Notes: a model not told the origin generated them from the letters alone. DNA of 64,000 nt from Martinezella tropici (GCA_000799755.1 JUHI01000002.1:434001-498000); one strand, 5' to 3'; shown: positions 36,025 to 47,700, numbered from the stretch's first letter. A program made the numbers and translations.

Positions 36025-36747
36025 ATGCCGTTCATCGGCGAGGGGGTGACGTTGTCCGAGAATGACTATGATGCGTTTGCCGCCGCCTATCAGGCCGACA
36101 ACGAGAACAATGCCTGGAATGCCTATTACGAGCGGCCCGCCATTCTCTCTCTGGCGGGAAACGTGGCCGGACTTCGCTTGCTCGATGCGGGTTGCGGCGG
36201 CGGGGCTCATGCCGCCGCTCTCGTTGATCGAGGCGCTATCCTGACCGGTATCGATGCAAGCGCTGGCTTGCTGGATATCGCTCGACGTCGCCTGGAGGGG
36301 CGGGCGAAGCTGTTACTGGCGGATCTGAACGAACCGCTGCCTTTCGAGGACGGCGCCTTCGATTTGGTCATGGCCTCACTGGTCATGCATTATCTGCACG
36401 ATTGGACGCGGCCTCTTTCGGAGTTCAGGCGGGTATTATCCGATAACGGCCGGCTGATTTTTTCGACGCATCACCCGTTCATGGATCATGATCCGGCTGG
36501 CGGAGAAAGCTATTTCGCGACCTATAATTTCAGCGAGACATGGCACCGCGGCGGCAAGGACATCACCATGCGGTTCTGGCACCGGCCGCTCCACGCCATG
36601 TTCGATGCGCTGAAATCGGCGGGATTTAGGATCGACGTCGTCAGCGAACCGCCGCCGGACCCGAGGGTCAGCACGCTTTTTCCGGATGCCTATAAGAGCC
36701 TGACGACCAAGGCGCGCTTCCTCTTCTTCTCGGTGGTGAAGGTGTAG
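36025..36747 (+). CDS. class I SAM-dependent methyltransferase
   Basis: 240 residues. Motif I LLDAGCGGG is at 52-60, followed by GIDASAGLLDIARRRL and the motif DGAFDLVMASLVMHYLHDW, a UbiE/Methyltransf_11 type. Substrate unknown. A TTG three codons earlier and GTG at 36,046 are alternative starts; the ribosome site is weak. No functional link with its neighbours is evident. Confidence 0.82.
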   Translation: MPFIGEGVTLSENDYDAFAAAYQADNENNAWNAYYERPAILSLAGNVAGLRLLDAGCGGGAHAAALVDRGAILTGIDASAGLLDIARRRLEGRAKLLLADLNEPLPFEDGAFDLVMASLVMHYLHDWTRPLSEFRRVLSDNGRLIFSTHHPFMDHDPAGGESYFATYNFSETWHRGGKDITMRFWHRPLHAMFDALKSAGFRIDVVSEPPPDPRVSTLFPDAYKSLTTKARFLFFSVVKV

Positions 36748-36957
36748 ATGCGGTTCTCAGGCAGAGTTACCGGTGTCCCTTCGGCCCGCGGTGATCATTG
36801 CCTTTCTTTTCGGCGTTTGGCGAAAAATGCGGCTGATGTCATCGGCATCGGGACGATGTTGCGGAGGATCGCATAAGGCACAGGAATTGCTTGCATTTAT
36901 TCCTTGCCGGGCTTCAATGGCCGGGCTTCGGCGTGAAGTGATGTGTGGAGAGGGCTG

Positions 36958-37779
36958 ATGGCATTGATGGCGGCAGGCACGAGACCGCAGAGGGCGCGAG
37001 GACGCGGTCATCTTGCGGCCAAGTCGCTCGGCGGCCGGACCCGCCTGGCCGAACTTTTCCAGGAGGGAGCGGCCAAGATCAGGCTGCCGGAAACTTTCGA
37101 TCATTCCATGGAGGCCGTTATCATCAACACCGCCGGCGGCCTCACGGGCGGCGACCGGATGGATTGGAGCTTCGTTGCCGCGCCGGGTACGCGGATCGAT
37201 GTGACGACGCAGGCCTGCGAAAAAATCTACAAAGCTTCGGTGGGTACGGCAGAAGTGGAAACCTCGATCAAGGTCGGTAGCGGCGCGCGGGTCGATTGGC
37301 TGCCGCAGGAGACCATCCTGTTCGACCGCGCCTCGCTCTCGCGTGCGTTGAATGTCGAGCTTGAAGACACAGCCGAATTCCTCTCCGTCGAGGCGATCCT
37401 TCTCGGGCGGAAGGCCATGGGGGAGGCGATGGAGCGAGGCCTGTTCCGGGACCGCTGGCGTATTCGTCGTGGCGGAAGGCTCGTCCACGTCGAGGATCTG
37501 CGGTTTGATGGCGATGTCGCCGCATTGACGGCAAAGATGGCCGTCCTCGACGGTCAGGTTGCTTTTGCGACCGTGCTCTATGTCGGGCCGCTTGCCGAAA
37601 CCTACCTCGGCCGGGTCAGGCCGCTGCTCGAAAGCCATATGGGCGGGGCCAGCCATTGGGGCGGGAAGCTTGTCGTGCGGCTTGCGGCCGCGGATGGTTT
37701 CGCCCTCAGAAAAATCCTCATTCCGATCATTTCTGCCTTGCGCAATGGAGCGCCCGTGCCGAAAGTCTGGAACCTGTAG
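36958..37779 (+). CDS. ureD: urease accessory protein UreD
   Basis: 273 residues of the UreD/UreH family. It forms the UreDFG complex that delivers nickel to apo-urease. Family blocks seen are [14 protein letters not shown] (~57-70), [10 protein letters not shown] and the [16 protein letters not shown] region (~115-130). GGAGAGGG precedes the ATG. First gene of the urease operon. Two hairpin repeats lie between it and ureA. Confidence 0.93.
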   Translation: MALMAAGTRPQRARGRGHLAAKSLGGRTRLAELFQEGAAKIRLPETFDHSMEAVIINTAGGLTGGDRMDWSFVAAPGTRIDVTTQACEKIYKASVGTAEVETSIKVGSGARVDWLPQETILFDRASLSRALNVELEDTAEFLSVEAILLGRKAMGEAMERGLFRDRWRIRRGGRLVHVEDLRFDGDVAALTAKMAVLDGQVAFATVLYVGPLAETYLGRVRPLLESHMGGASHWGGKLVVRLAAADGFALRKILIPIISALRNGAPVPKVWNL

Positions 37780-37787
37780 TGCCCGGA

Positions 37788-37896
37788 GCCGGATGATTTC
37801 AGGCCTGCTTGACCTAAAATCATCCGGCGCCAAAACCAAAGAAGCAGAGCATGATGCCGTCCGAAAGCAGCTCATATTTTTCGGCATCATGCTCTG
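37788..37896. repeat. pair of RIME-like palindromes between ureD and ureA
   Basis: Hairpin 1: GCCGGATGATTT (37,788 on) with AAATCATCCGGC (ending 37,829). Hairpin 2: AGAGCATGATGCCG (37,845 on) with CGGCATCATGCTCT (ending 37,896). Both are perfect stems over 11-14 bp. The AGAGCATGATGCCG arm recurs between genes in Rhizobium genomes. In the mRNA they would lie between the two cistrons. Confidence 0.65.
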
Positions 37897-37922
37897 AAAA
37901 CCAGCGATCACATAGGTAGGCG

Positions 37923-38225
37923 ATGAACCTCACTCCAAGAGAAAAAGACAAGCTGCTGATCTCGATGGCAGCGATGGTGGCACGGCGGCGGCTGGAGCGC
38001 GGCGTCAGGCTCAATCATCCCGAAGCCATTGCGCTGATCACGGATTTCGTGGTCGAAGGGGCGCGGGACGGCCGCCCGGTTGCCGAACTCATGGAGGCTG
38101 GCGCCCATGTCATCACCCGCGATCAGGTGATGGAAGGCATTGCCGAGATGATCCATGATATCCAGGTTGAAGCGACATTCCCCGACGGCACCAAGCTGGT
38201 CACCGTCCACGAGCCGATCAGGTAA
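37923..38225 (+). CDS. ureA: urease gamma subunit
   Basis: 100 residues, the usual length of UreA. The start [20 protein letters not shown] and the end [18 protein letters not shown] are family hallmarks. With UreB and UreC it forms the (abc)3 nickel enzyme that hydrolyses urea to ammonia and carbamate. Seven bases separate it from the DUF1272 gene. Confidence 0.96.
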   Translation: MNLTPREKDKLLISMAAMVARRRLERGVRLNHPEAIALITDFVVEGARDGRPVAELMEAGAHVITRDQVMEGIAEMIHDIQVEATFPDGTKLVTVHEPIR

Positions 38226-38232
38226 GCTTATC

Positions 38233-38487
38233 ATGCTGGAACTGAGACCCAACTGCGAATGCTGCGACAGGAATTTGCCGCCGGAGAGCGAGCAGGCGAT
38301 GATCTGTACTTTCGAGTGTACCTTCTGCACGGATTGCGTCGACAACATCCTGCGCGGTGTCTGCCCGAACTGCGGTGGCGATTTCGCCCGGCGTCCTATC
38401 CGTCCGGCGCGGTTGCTTGTCAAATATCCTGCTTCGACCAAGCGTGTTCTGAAAGCAGAGGGATGTGCGCCCGTTCGGGCCGCATGA
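38233..38487 (+). CDS. DUF1272 small cysteine-rich protein
   Basis: 84 residues with nine cysteines in its first 50 ([10 protein letters not shown], then [16 protein letters not shown] and GVCPNCGG), a zinc-ribbon-like layout. It matches DUF1272 proteins often found in rhizobial urease operons. It sits between ureA and ureB with gaps of 7 and 10 bases, so it is made with urease. A metal-binding or accessory role is plausible but unproven. Confidence 0.85.
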   Translation: MLELRPNCECCDRNLPPESEQAMICTFECTFCTDCVDNILRGVCPNCGGDFARRPIRPARLLVKYPASTKRVLKAEGCAPVRAA

Positions 38488-38497
38488 GGAGAGAACC

Positions 38498-38803
38498 ATG
38501 ATTCCAGGTGAAATCATCGCTGCGGGCGGCGATATCGAACTCAATGCCGGAGCGCCGACAGTGACGCTCGAAGTTTCCAATACCGGCGACAGGCCGGTGC
38601 AGGTCGGCAGTCACTATCATTTTGCCGAGACCAATGCCGGGCTTTCCTTCGACCGCGACCAGGCAAGGGGCATGCGGCTCGACATTCCCGCCGGAACCGC
38701 CGTGCGCTTCGAGCCGGGGCAGACGCGTTTGGTAACGCTGATCCCGCTATCGGGAAAACGCGAGGTCTATGGCTTCCGTCAGCAGGTCATGGGCAAGCTA
38801 TAG
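38498..38803 (+). CDS. ureB: urease beta subunit
   Basis: 101 residues. [18 protein letters not shown] and the conserved [20 protein letters not shown] block identify UreB. Separate ureA and ureB genes are the normal bacterial arrangement. GAGGAGA lies before the ATG. Confidence 0.96.
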   Translation: MIPGEIIAAGGDIELNAGAPTVTLEVSNTGDRPVQVGSHYHFAETNAGLSFDRDQARGMRLDIPAGTAVRFEPGQTRLVTLIPLSGKREVYGFRQQVMGKL

Positions 38804-38821
38804 ATTTTTTAGGAGATTTTG

Positions 38822-39259
38822 ATGTCGATGAAATTGCCTGCCGCCGCCGCGGCCCTTGCCGCGATCCTGATCTGCGCCCCTGCCTATGCACAGAACAATC
38901 CGGATGAACCGAAGATCGATTGTGCCAAGGCGGAGGCGCAGACGGACCTGAACATTTGCGCCGCACTCGATTTCGATACGGCCGACAAAGCGCTGAATGC
39001 CCAATACAAGAAGACACGGGCTGCGATGGTCGCTATCGACTCGGATCTGGATGATGACCTGAAGGGTGCCGAAAAGGCGCTTATCAAGGCGCAGCGCGCC
39101 TGGGTGGACTATCGCGACGGGGAATGCGAAGCACAGGGCTTTCAGGCGCGCGGTGGCTCGATGGAGCCGATGCTCGTTTCCGGCTGCAAGGCGGACCTGA
39201 CCAAGAAGCGGACCAAGGAGCTGAAAGATCTTGCCGATGGACCGGAGGGCGATCAGTGA
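38822..39259 (+). CDS. LprI-like (DUF1311) periplasmic protein in the urease operon
   Basis: 145 residues: a signal peptide (1-~22, ending APAYAQ), then a DUF1311/LprI domain with four cysteines (DCAKAEAQTDLNICAA ... WVDYRDGECEAQG ... SGCKADL). LprI-type proteins inhibit lysozyme in some bacteria. AGGAG is 6 bases before the ATG. It is co-transcribed with urease but has no obvious link to it. The stop overlaps the start of the next gene. Confidence 0.82.
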   Translation: MSMKLPAAAAALAAILICAPAYAQNNPDEPKIDCAKAEAQTDLNICAALDFDTADKALNAQYKKTRAAMVAIDSDLDDDLKGAEKALIKAQRAWVDYRDGECEAQGFQARGGSMEPMLVSGCKADLTKKRTKELKDLADGPEGDQ

Positions 39260-39900
39260 GCTCTCGACGCAGCGTGATCATCGTCGGCAATGGTGAGATT
39301 GCGGCGGGTGCCGCAACCGTCATCGATGCCGCCGATCTCGTAATCCGCTTCAACGATTGCCGCTCGATGGGGGCCGGCGGCAGTCGCACCGATGTCGTTG
39401 CGGTCTGCAACACAGGGCGGCCGGCGCGCGCCATGCTTGGCTCCGCCGAGTGGCGCAAGAGCCCCGCTGTCGCCGCGGCATCAGAAATCTGGAGCGTGCG
39501 CGATCCGGGCAAATTTGCCGCATTGCGTGCGCCGCTGGCGATTTCGCATCCGGAACTCGACGACTTCTGCGACGATTACACCGACCAGTTCACCGCCTTC
39601 TGCCAGGCGACCGGCAAGCGTCATGTTGTCATCGGCCAGTCCATTCACGAAGGCGTCGATGCGGCGCTGGCGGACCATGATCCCGGCTCCTACGTGGTGC
39701 CGAGCAGCGGCCTGATCGTAATTGCCGAGGTGATGGCGCGCCATCCCGACGACGATATCGCCATTACCGGCTTCAGCCACACGGGCTGGGAAGAGCATCC
39801 CTTTGCCGCCGAGAAGCGGCTGGTGGACGCCTATGTTTCCCGCGGCCGTCTGCGTCGTCTTGCCGACACGAACCTCCTCTCTGCCTCCCAAGGAGATTGA
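39256..39900 (+). CDS. urease operon accessory protein, sialyltransferase-like fold
   Basis: 214 residues from a GTG that overlaps the previous stop (GTGA). The N-terminal region VIIVGNGEIAAGAATVIDAA and DLVIRFNDCRSMGAGGSRTD resembles the VGNG ... VIRFN motif of GT29/GT42-type sialyltransferases, and FCQATGKRHVVIGQSIHEG and SSGLIVIAEVMARHPDDDIAITGF continue that pattern. Proteins of this kind are encoded in rhizobial urease operons. No acceptor is known. It precedes ureC by 3 bases. Confidence 0.78.
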   Translation: MSSRRSVIIVGNGEIAAGAATVIDAADLVIRFNDCRSMGAGGSRTDVVAVCNTGRPARAMLGSAEWRKSPAVAAASEIWSVRDPGKFAALRAPLAISHPELDDFCDDYTDQFTAFCQATGKRHVVIGQSIHEGVDAALADHDPGSYVVPSSGLIVIAEVMARHPDDDIAITGFSHTGWEEHPFAAEKRLVDAYVSRGRLRRLADTNLLSASQGD

Positions 39901-39903
39901 TCG

Positions 39904-41616
39904 ATGCCCTACAGGATTTCCCGCGCCGCCTATGCCAGCATGTTCGGACCGACGGTCGGCGACAAGGTTCGTCTGGCCGATACCGAATTGTTCATCGAGG
40001 TGGAGAAGGATTTCACCACCTATGGCGAAGAGGTGAAGTTCGGCGGTGGCAAGGTCATCCGCGACGGCATGGGGCAGAGCCAGGTGACGCGGGCGAACGG
40101 TGCCGTCGATACCGTCATCACCAATGTTTTGATCCTCGACCATTGGGGGATCGTCAAGGCGGATATCGGCCTGAAGGACGGTCGCATCGTCGCGATCGGC
40201 AAGGCTGGAAATCCGGATACGCAACCGGGTATAAATATAATCGTCGGGCCGGGCACGGAAGTGATCGCGGGCGAAGGCAAGATCGTCACTGCCGGCGGCA
40301 TGGATAGCCATATTCATTTCATCTGCCCGCAGCAGATCGAGGAAGCGCTCGTGTCGGGTATCACCACGATGCTCGGCGGCGGCACCGGGCCGGCGCACGG
40401 CACGCTGGCAACGACCTGCACGCCGGGGCCTTGGCATCTGGCGCGCATGATCGAATCCTTCGATGCGTTTCCGATGAATATCGGCCTATCGGCCAAGGGC
40501 AATGCGTCCATGCCCGCCGCGCTGGAGGAAATGGTCCTCGGTGGCGCCTGCGCGCTGAAACTGCATGAGGATTGGGGCACCACGCCGGCAGCGATCGATT
40601 GCTGCCTCAGCGTGGCCGACGAATACGATGTCCAGGTGATGATCCACACGGATACGTTGAATGAAAGCGGTTTCGTGGAGGATACGATCGGTGCCATCAA
40701 GGGGCGCACGATCCATGCCTTCCACACGGAGGGTGCAGGCGGCGGCCATGCGCCCGATATCATCAAGATCTGCGGCCAGTCGAACGTCATTCCCTCATCG
40801 ACCAATCCGACGCGACCCTACACGGTCAATACGATCGCCGAGCATTTGGACATGCTGATGGTCTGCCATCACCTGTCGCCGTCTATTCCTGAAGATATCG
40901 CCTTTGCCGAAAGCCGCATCCGCAAGGAAACGATCGCGGCGGAAGATATTCTGCACGATATCGGCGCCTTCTCGATCATCTCGTCCGACAGCCAGGCCAT
41001 GGGCCGCGTCGGCGAAGTGGCGATCCGCACCTGGCAGACCGCCGACAAGATGAAGCGCCAGCGCGGCCGTCTGGCGCAGGAAACCGGCGACAACGATAAT
41101 TATCGCGCCAAGCGCTATATTGCCAAATATACGATCAACCCGGCGATTGCGCACGGCGTCAGCCATGAGGTCGGTTCGATCGAAGTCGGCAAGCGCGCCG
41201 ATCTGGTCCTCTGGAATCCGGCCTTCTTCGGCGTGAAGCCGGAGATGGTTCTGATTGGCGGTTCCATTGCCGCAGCGCCGATGGGCGATCCGAATGCCTC
41301 CATTCCAACGCCGCAGCCGATGCACTACCGCCCAATGTTCGGCGCATACGGCAAGAACCGGACGAATTCCTCCGTGACCTTCGTTTCGCAGGCGGCGTTC
41401 GATGCCGGGCTTGCCGGCAAACTCGGTATCGCCAAGGCGCTGCTGCCTGTCAAAAACACGCGCGGCGGCATCTCCAAGGCATCGATGATCCATAACAGCC
41501 TGACACCGCATATCGAAGTCGATCCTGAAACCTATGAAGTGCGCGCCGACGGCGAGCTTCTGACCTGCGAGCCGGCGACCGTGCTGCCGATGGCGCAGCG
41601 CTATTTCCTTTTCTGA
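39904..41616 (+). CDS. ureC: urease alpha subunit (catalytic)
   Basis: 570 residues, full length. All nickel ligands and catalytic residues are in place: His136 and His138 (DSHIHF), the carbamylated Lys219 (ALKLHEDWG), His248, His274 and Asp362. The flap CHHLSP carries Cys321 and His322. Cytoplasmic. It should be an active urease once UreDEFG load nickel. A diguanylate cyclase gene follows before ureE. Confidence 0.97.
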   Translation: MPYRISRAAYASMFGPTVGDKVRLADTELFIEVEKDFTTYGEEVKFGGGKVIRDGMGQSQVTRANGAVDTVITNVLILDHWGIVKADIGLKDGRIVAIGKAGNPDTQPGINIIVGPGTEVIAGEGKIVTAGGMDSHIHFICPQQIEEALVSGITTMLGGGTGPAHGTLATTCTPGPWHLARMIESFDAFPMNIGLSAKGNASMPAALEEMVLGGACALKLHEDWGTTPAAIDCCLSVADEYDVQVMIHTDTLNESGFVEDTIGAIKGRTIHAFHTEGAGGGHAPDIIKICGQSNVIPSSTNPTRPYTVNTIAEHLDMLMVCHHLSPSIPEDIAFAESRIRKETIAAEDILHDIGAFSIISSDSQAMGRVGEVAIRTWQTADKMKRQRGRLAQETGDNDNYRAKRYIAKYTINPAIAHGVSHEVGSIEVGKRADLVLWNPAFFGVKPEMVLIGGSIAAAPMGDPNASIPTPQPMHYRPMFGAYGKNRTNSSVTFVSQAAFDAGLAGKLGIAKALLPVKNTRGGISKASMIHNSLTPHIEVDPETYEVRADGELLTCEPATVLPMAQRYFLF

Positions 41617-41898
41617 GGGCATTTCCAGGCCTGATATCGGTCCAATGATCGCTATGCGCGAACCCCCGGTCTTGCGAGGGTTTCATGCTGCTGTGTGCTG
41701 AATACAGAATTATTGCAGTCCTATGCGGCGGGGCTGATGCCTCCGATTTCTATCGACGAACCAGCTTTTTGAGATGGGCGTCGCTGGCTGTTCACAAGTT
41801 GGGAAATGCCTCGCATTTTAACTGTTGCATTAAAGACCTGGAAGCGCCTTGACCCCTATCTCACATGATCGAAATGGTGGCTGAGGAAGGTGAATCGC

Positions 41899-42759
41899 AT
41901 GAAGCAATGGATTTCGCTGCAGGCCGAGCTCGGTAATTTTCAGCAGCGACGTGCGATTTTTATTTTCGCGCTTAAGATGAGTTTTGTTGCCGTTATCATG
42001 TCGTTGGCAATCATTGTCGCGATGGTGTTCGGGCTCTCGTGGTTCGATCTTTTGCCGTTGCCGGTCCTGGAAGCGATGCGCTTCGGCGTTCTGCTGGCCT
42101 GGATTATCGGGGGCACCGTTTCCGGCGCTTTGGCTGTTTGGGCCGGCTTTTCAATTCACAAGCTTGCCGTCTCCCGCGCCGAGTTCGAGCTTCTGAGCCG
42201 CACCGACATGCTGTCCGGCCTGCTGAACCGGCGCGCTTTCACCGAAGCGCTCAATCAGGCGGGCGAGGGAGCATCGCTGGTGATCTTCGACGTCGATCGG
42301 TTCAAGACGATCAACGACCGCTTTGGGCACGCGTCGGGCGATGCCGTGATCGTTACGGTATCGCGGATTTTTTCCGATGCCTTTATCGGAGAGGATGTCA
42401 TTGCGCGGCTCGGCGGCGAAGAATTCGGCGCCATCGTCCATGGCGGCGATACGGCCGAACGCATCGCGCGGGTCGAGGAGATCAAGGAGCGGATCGCCGA
42501 ATATCCGATCGCCATCGATGGCGGTTCGGTGAAAATCACCATTTCCGCCGGGATTGCCGACATCGGTAGGGATCGCAAGACGGAAGCCGTCTATGCCGCT
42601 GCCGACAAGGCGCTTTATCTTGCCAAGACGCTCGGCCGTAACCGCGTCATGCACGAGCGCGAGCGATTGTCGCAGGTCTGGCATCGTTGCGCGACGGAGC
42701 AGGAGCAGGAGGCGACAACGGATGTTCGCGAACTGCAACGCTATGTGCAGCGGATGTAG
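41899..42759 (+). CDS. membrane-bound diguanylate cyclase inside the urease operon
   Basis: 286 residues: two membrane helices (~24-46 and ~60-83) with no large sensory domain between, then a GGDEF domain. The active motif is GGEEF (172-176), and Asp131 (VIFDVDRFKTINDRFGHASGD) should bind metal. No RxxD inhibition site is visible upstream of GGEEF (the residues are AFIGEDVIA), so product inhibition may be lost. AGGAAGG is 8 bases before the ATG; a GTG three codons earlier is also open. It lies between ureC and ureE on the same strand. Confidence 0.9.
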   Translation: MKQWISLQAELGNFQQRRAIFIFALKMSFVAVIMSLAIIVAMVFGLSWFDLLPLPVLEAMRFGVLLAWIIGGTVSGALAVWAGFSIHKLAVSRAEFELLSRTDMLSGLLNRRAFTEALNQAGEGASLVIFDVDRFKTINDRFGHASGDAVIVTVSRIFSDAFIGEDVIARLGGEEFGAIVHGGDTAERIARVEEIKERIAEYPIAIDGGSVKITISAGIADIGRDRKTEAVYAAADKALYLAKTLGRNRVMHERERLSQVWHRCATEQEQEATTDVRELQRYVQRM

Positions 42760-42837
42760 TATGTTCCCGCGTCATTGATGCTTGCGCGCGAGGCGACTAT
42801 TTTGCATGGTCTGACAAAGTCTTAATCTGGAACAGCC

Positions 42838-43335
42838 ATGCTACGCGTCACCTCCTATCTGCCGGCCGGCACGCCTTCCTCCAATCCGATCGATCGTGTC
42901 GTCCTGCCGCATGATCTCCGGCATCTGCGCCGCAAGCTGCTGCATCTCGAAAATGGCGAGATGGTCATGCTCGACCTCAAGGAGCCGGTCTTGTTTGCGA
43001 GCGGCGATCTGCTGGTGCGCGAGGATGGCGAGCTGATCGAGGTCGTTGCGGCGGATGAAAAGCTTTTCGAAATCCGCCCGCGCGACCGCCGGCATCTCAT
43101 CGAACTCGCCTGGCATCTGGGCAACCGGCATCTCTCCGCGCAGATCGAGGAGGAGCGCATCCTGATCCTGCGCGACCACGTGATCCGCGCCATGCTCGAA
43201 GGGCTGGGCGCTGTTGTCACCGAGGTCAGCGAGCCTTTCCAGCCGGCGCGGGGCGCCTATAACTCCCATGGCGGCCATTCGCATGGGCACGACCATCATC
43301 ATGGTCACGATCATCACAACCACTCGCATGATTGA
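42838..43335 (+). CDS. ureE: urease accessory protein UreE (nickel chaperone)
   Basis: 165 residues. An N-terminal peptide-binding domain and a central UreE metal domain ([14 protein letters not shown]) end in a histidine-rich nickel-binding tail ([17 protein letters not shown]). It supplies Ni2+ to UreG. The stop is 6 bases before ureF. Confidence 0.95.
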   Translation: MLRVTSYLPAGTPSSNPIDRVVLPHDLRHLRRKLLHLENGEMVMLDLKEPVLFASGDLLVREDGELIEVVAADEKLFEIRPRDRRHLIELAWHLGNRHLSAQIEEERILILRDHVIRAMLEGLGAVVTEVSEPFQPARGAYNSHGGHSHGHDHHHGHDHHNHSHD

Positions 43336-43341
43336 ACCGTG

Positions 43342-44028
43342 ATGACCGGCACAGCGGTTTCGGATGATGGCGATCTGCAGGCCATCCTGCGACTGATGGC
43401 CTGGCTGTCGCCGGCATTTCCGGTGGGATCGTTTGCCTATTCCGGCGGTCTCGAGCGGGCCGTGCATGATGGTTTGGTGCGTGACAGCGGCGGTCTTGGA
43501 GATTGGACCGCAACACTTATCCGGAACGGTGCGGTGTGGAACGATGCGGTGCTGCTGGTCGAGGCGCATCGGGCGGATGCAGATATGCGGCGGCTCGCAG
43601 CCGTTGCGGAACTCGCCGAGGCGCTGGCTGGCTCGAAGGAGCGGCACAATGAGACGATGCTGCTCGGAGATGCCTTTCTCTCAGCTGCGGCTGCCTGGCC
43701 GCACGAGATCTTTTCGATGCTTCCGGCAAGAACGGCCTATCCGGTTGCGGTCGGTGCCGTCGCAGGCGCTCATGGTATCGTTGCCGAAAGGGCGGCTGCC
43801 GCTTTCCTGCATGCGCTCGCCTCGCAGATGGTATCGGCCGGTATTCGTCTTGGCGTCAGCGGACAGAAAGATGGCGTTGCCATCCTCGCGCGGCTGGAGG
43901 AGTTCCTTGCTGCTACCGCGCGCCGGGCGGCGCAATCGAGCCTCGACGATCTCGGTTCGGCAAGCGTGCAGGCGGATATCGCAAGCTTGCGCCATGAAAC
44001 TCAGGGCACACGGCTCTTCCGCTCATGA
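43342..44028 (+). CDS. ureF: urease accessory protein UreF
   Basis: 228 residues of the all-helical UreF family, with [20 protein letters not shown] (~17-36) as its signature. UreF gates the GTPase activity of UreG in the UreDFG complex. The ATG at 43,342 or a GTG one codon earlier may be used. Confidence 0.94.
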   Translation: MTGTAVSDDGDLQAILRLMAWLSPAFPVGSFAYSGGLERAVHDGLVRDSGGLGDWTATLIRNGAVWNDAVLLVEAHRADADMRRLAAVAELAEALAGSKERHNETMLLGDAFLSAAAAWPHEIFSMLPARTAYPVAVGAVAGAHGIVAERAAAAFLHALASQMVSAGIRLGVSGQKDGVAILARLEEFLAATARRAAQSSLDDLGSASVQADIASLRHETQGTRLFRS

Positions 44029-44134
44029 TGCGCGCCATCGGAAAAATACTGAAATCGAAGCATTGCCTACGTCATTCGCCGCTGTGCGGCCACGCGGCGC
44101 TTCGCTATGCTGACGCTTTATCGGAGTTGCAAGC

Positions 44135-44746
<612 letters not shown>

Positions 44747-44784
44747 GCCGCCCCGTCACTCTCTGCATATCCATCGAGATTGTT

Positions 44785-47700
44785 CTATTCCGCCGCGAGG
44801 GGCGGCAGCCTTAGCACGTTCGTAGCTGTCGGCTTGGAGCCGCGCGCATCCCCGTTTTCCATGGCCTCCAGCCGCTCTTCCAGCGTGGCGAGCGACTGGC
44901 GGTTCTCATTGACGGCAACGGCCAGGCCTTCCTTGGTTACAACGACATCATCCGCATCCTTCTTGCCGACGAGCCTGCCGAAGAGATAGCCGAGCAGGCG
45001 GGACAGGTCGTCCATGATCAGGAAGAAGGACGGCACGACCACCAGGCTGAGCACCGTCGAGACGATGATGCCGCCGATCACGGCAATGGCCATAGGCGCG
45101 CGGAACGAGCCGCCTTCGCCGACGCCGAGAGCGGATGGCAACATGCCCGCCGACATGGCGATCGAGGTCATGATGATCGGGCGGGCACGCTTGCGACCGG
45201 CTTCGACGACCGCTTCTAGCCGTGGCATGCCCTGATGCATCATCTCGATGGCGAAATCGACGAGCAGGATGGCGTTTTTCGTCACGATGCCCATCAGCAT
45301 CAGAATGCCGATCATGACGGGCATGGAGAGCGCGTTGCCGGTCACGATCAGGGCCAGCGCCACGCCGCCGATCGCCAGGGGCAGCGACAGCAGAATGGTG
45401 AAGGGCTGGATCACGTCCTTGAACAGCAGGATGAGCACGGTCAGGACGAGCAGCAGGCCGAGCAGCATGGCATTGCCGAAGCTCTGCTCCATTTCCTTCT
45501 GGACCTTGGTATCGCCGCTTTCGGCCAGATGCACGGTTGCCGGGATCTTGGCGTTGTTGACGATATCGAGGAAGTGTTCCGATGCTGTATCCAGCGCCAC
45601 GCCCTGCGGCAGGTCGGCGCCGATGGCGACGACTCGGAAGCGGTTGTTGCGCTTGATGGAGGACAGGCCCTCCGAATAGTCGATGTCGGCCACGCTCGAC
45701 AACGGCACGGTGGCGTTTGTAGACGCCTGTCCGGTGGTGCCCATGGACGTCTTGATGCGCAACGCACGGATCGCCGCCAGATCTTGGCGCATGCCAAGCG
45801 AGGCCTGGACGCGGATCGGGATCTGGCGATCGTCAAGCGAGATCTTCGCAAGCGAAGCGTCGATGTCGCCGATGGTCGCCACGCGGATCGTGTCGGAAAT
45901 CATCTGCGGCGTGATGCCGAGGCGGGCCGCCTCGTCCTTGCGCGGATAGATCTGCAGTTCGGGTCGCGGCAGGGCGCCGTCGGCGCTGACATTGGCGAGC
46001 GCCGGGTCGGTGCGCAGCTTGGCTTCGAGAATGCCGACCGCCTGGTTCAGATCCTTCTCGCTGCGCGAGAGGAAGTTATAGGTCAGGTCGCGGTCGCCGC
46101 GGTCGTTCAGCTTGGTGATGCGGACGTCGGGGATCGAACGCAGCTTGGCAAAGACTTCCTTTTCGATTTCCCACTGCGGGCGCACGCGGCCATTCACGGC
46201 GACCTTCGGCAGGTAGGGCCCGATGACGGGCAGCGAGCCGAGGACGTCGTTCACCAGCTTTTTCGTCAGAGACTGGTCGAGCTTGCCGAGCGTCAGCGTC
46301 ACCGTTGCGCGGCGCAGTTCCAGGTCGCCCTTCGGCGAAGCGCCGCCGAGCACGAAGACGCTGTCAACGCCGTCTATGCCCTTCACGCGGCGATAGATCT
46401 CGTTCGTCGCCTGCTCCGTGTCGTCGAGCCGGGCGTTCGGCGGCAGTTCGGCCGACAGCACGATGCGCGAGGAGTCTTCCGGCGGGATGAAGCTGCCGGG
46501 GACGAACATGATGAGGGCGAAGACGGAAGCAACCGAGAAAGCGAAGGCGGCAACCAGCGTCGGATAGCGCGTATACCACTTCTTCGTTGTCACCCGCACC
46601 AGCCAGCTATAGCCGCGCATGAAGCGGCCGTCATTGTCGTGATGGTCGTCTACGCCATCTTCGGCGCGCATCAGGTAAGCGGCCATCATCGGTGTGATCA
46701 GACGCGCCACCAGCAGCGAGAAGAACACCGAGAAGGCGACGGTCAGGCCGAACTGGATGAAATATTGGCCCGGAATGCCCGGCATGAAGGACACCGGCAC
46801 GAAGACCGCGATGATGGTGAAGGTCGTCGCGATGACGGCCAGGCCGATTTCGTCTGCGGCATCGATGGCGGCGCGATAGGGCGTCTTGCCCATCTTGATG
46901 TGGCGGGCGATGTTCTCGATCTCGACGATGGCGTCGTCGACGAGAATGCCTGTTGCCAGCGTCAATGCCAGGAAGCTGACGAGGTTCAGCGAGAAGCCGA
47001 TCTGGTTCATGACCCAGAACGTCGGGATCGCGGAGAGCGGCAGAGCGACCGCCGATATCAGCGTCGCACGCCAGTTCCGCAGGAACAGGAAAACGACGAT
47101 GACGGCCAGTATGGCGCCTTCGATCAGCGTATGCATCGCGGATTCGTAGTTGCCATAGGTGTAGTAGACGGAGTCGTCGATCTTCTCGATCGAGACGTTC
47201 GGGTTCTCCGCGCGCACCTTGTCGAGCGTGTCGGCAACCGTCTGGGCGACCGTTACCTCGCTCGCGCCCTTGGCGCGGAATACGCCGAAGGTGACGACCG
47301 GTGCACTGTTGAACCGCGAGAAGGACTTCGGCTCCTGATAGGTGTCCTTGATCGCGCCGAGGGCGGAGAGCTTAACGAAGCGGCCGTTGGTGAGCGCGAT
47401 CGTGGTGTCGGCAAGCTGGGCGACATTGCGGGCGTCGCCGAGCACGCGGATGGCCTGTTCGCTGCCGGCAACCTGGCCGCGGCCGGAGCCGAGGTCGATG
47501 TTGGTGCTGCGCAACTGCTGGCTCACCGAAAGCGCCGTGATGCCGTAGGCGTTCAGCTTGTTCGGGTCGAGCTCGATGCGCACCTCGCGGTCAGCGCCGC
47601 CGTAGCGGTCGACGCGGCCGATGCCTGCCTTGCCCTGCAGGGCGCGCTTGACCGTGTCGTCCACGAACCAGGACAGCTCCTCAAGCGTCATGTTCGGCGA

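Noticed and set aside
36757..37911. 384-codon open frame on the minus strand
   Set aside because: Antisense to ureD, which has family motifs.
41818..41833. TTAA-N8-TTAA before the diguanylate cyclase gene
   Set aside because: The spacing is 8, not the 7 bases of a CtrA box.
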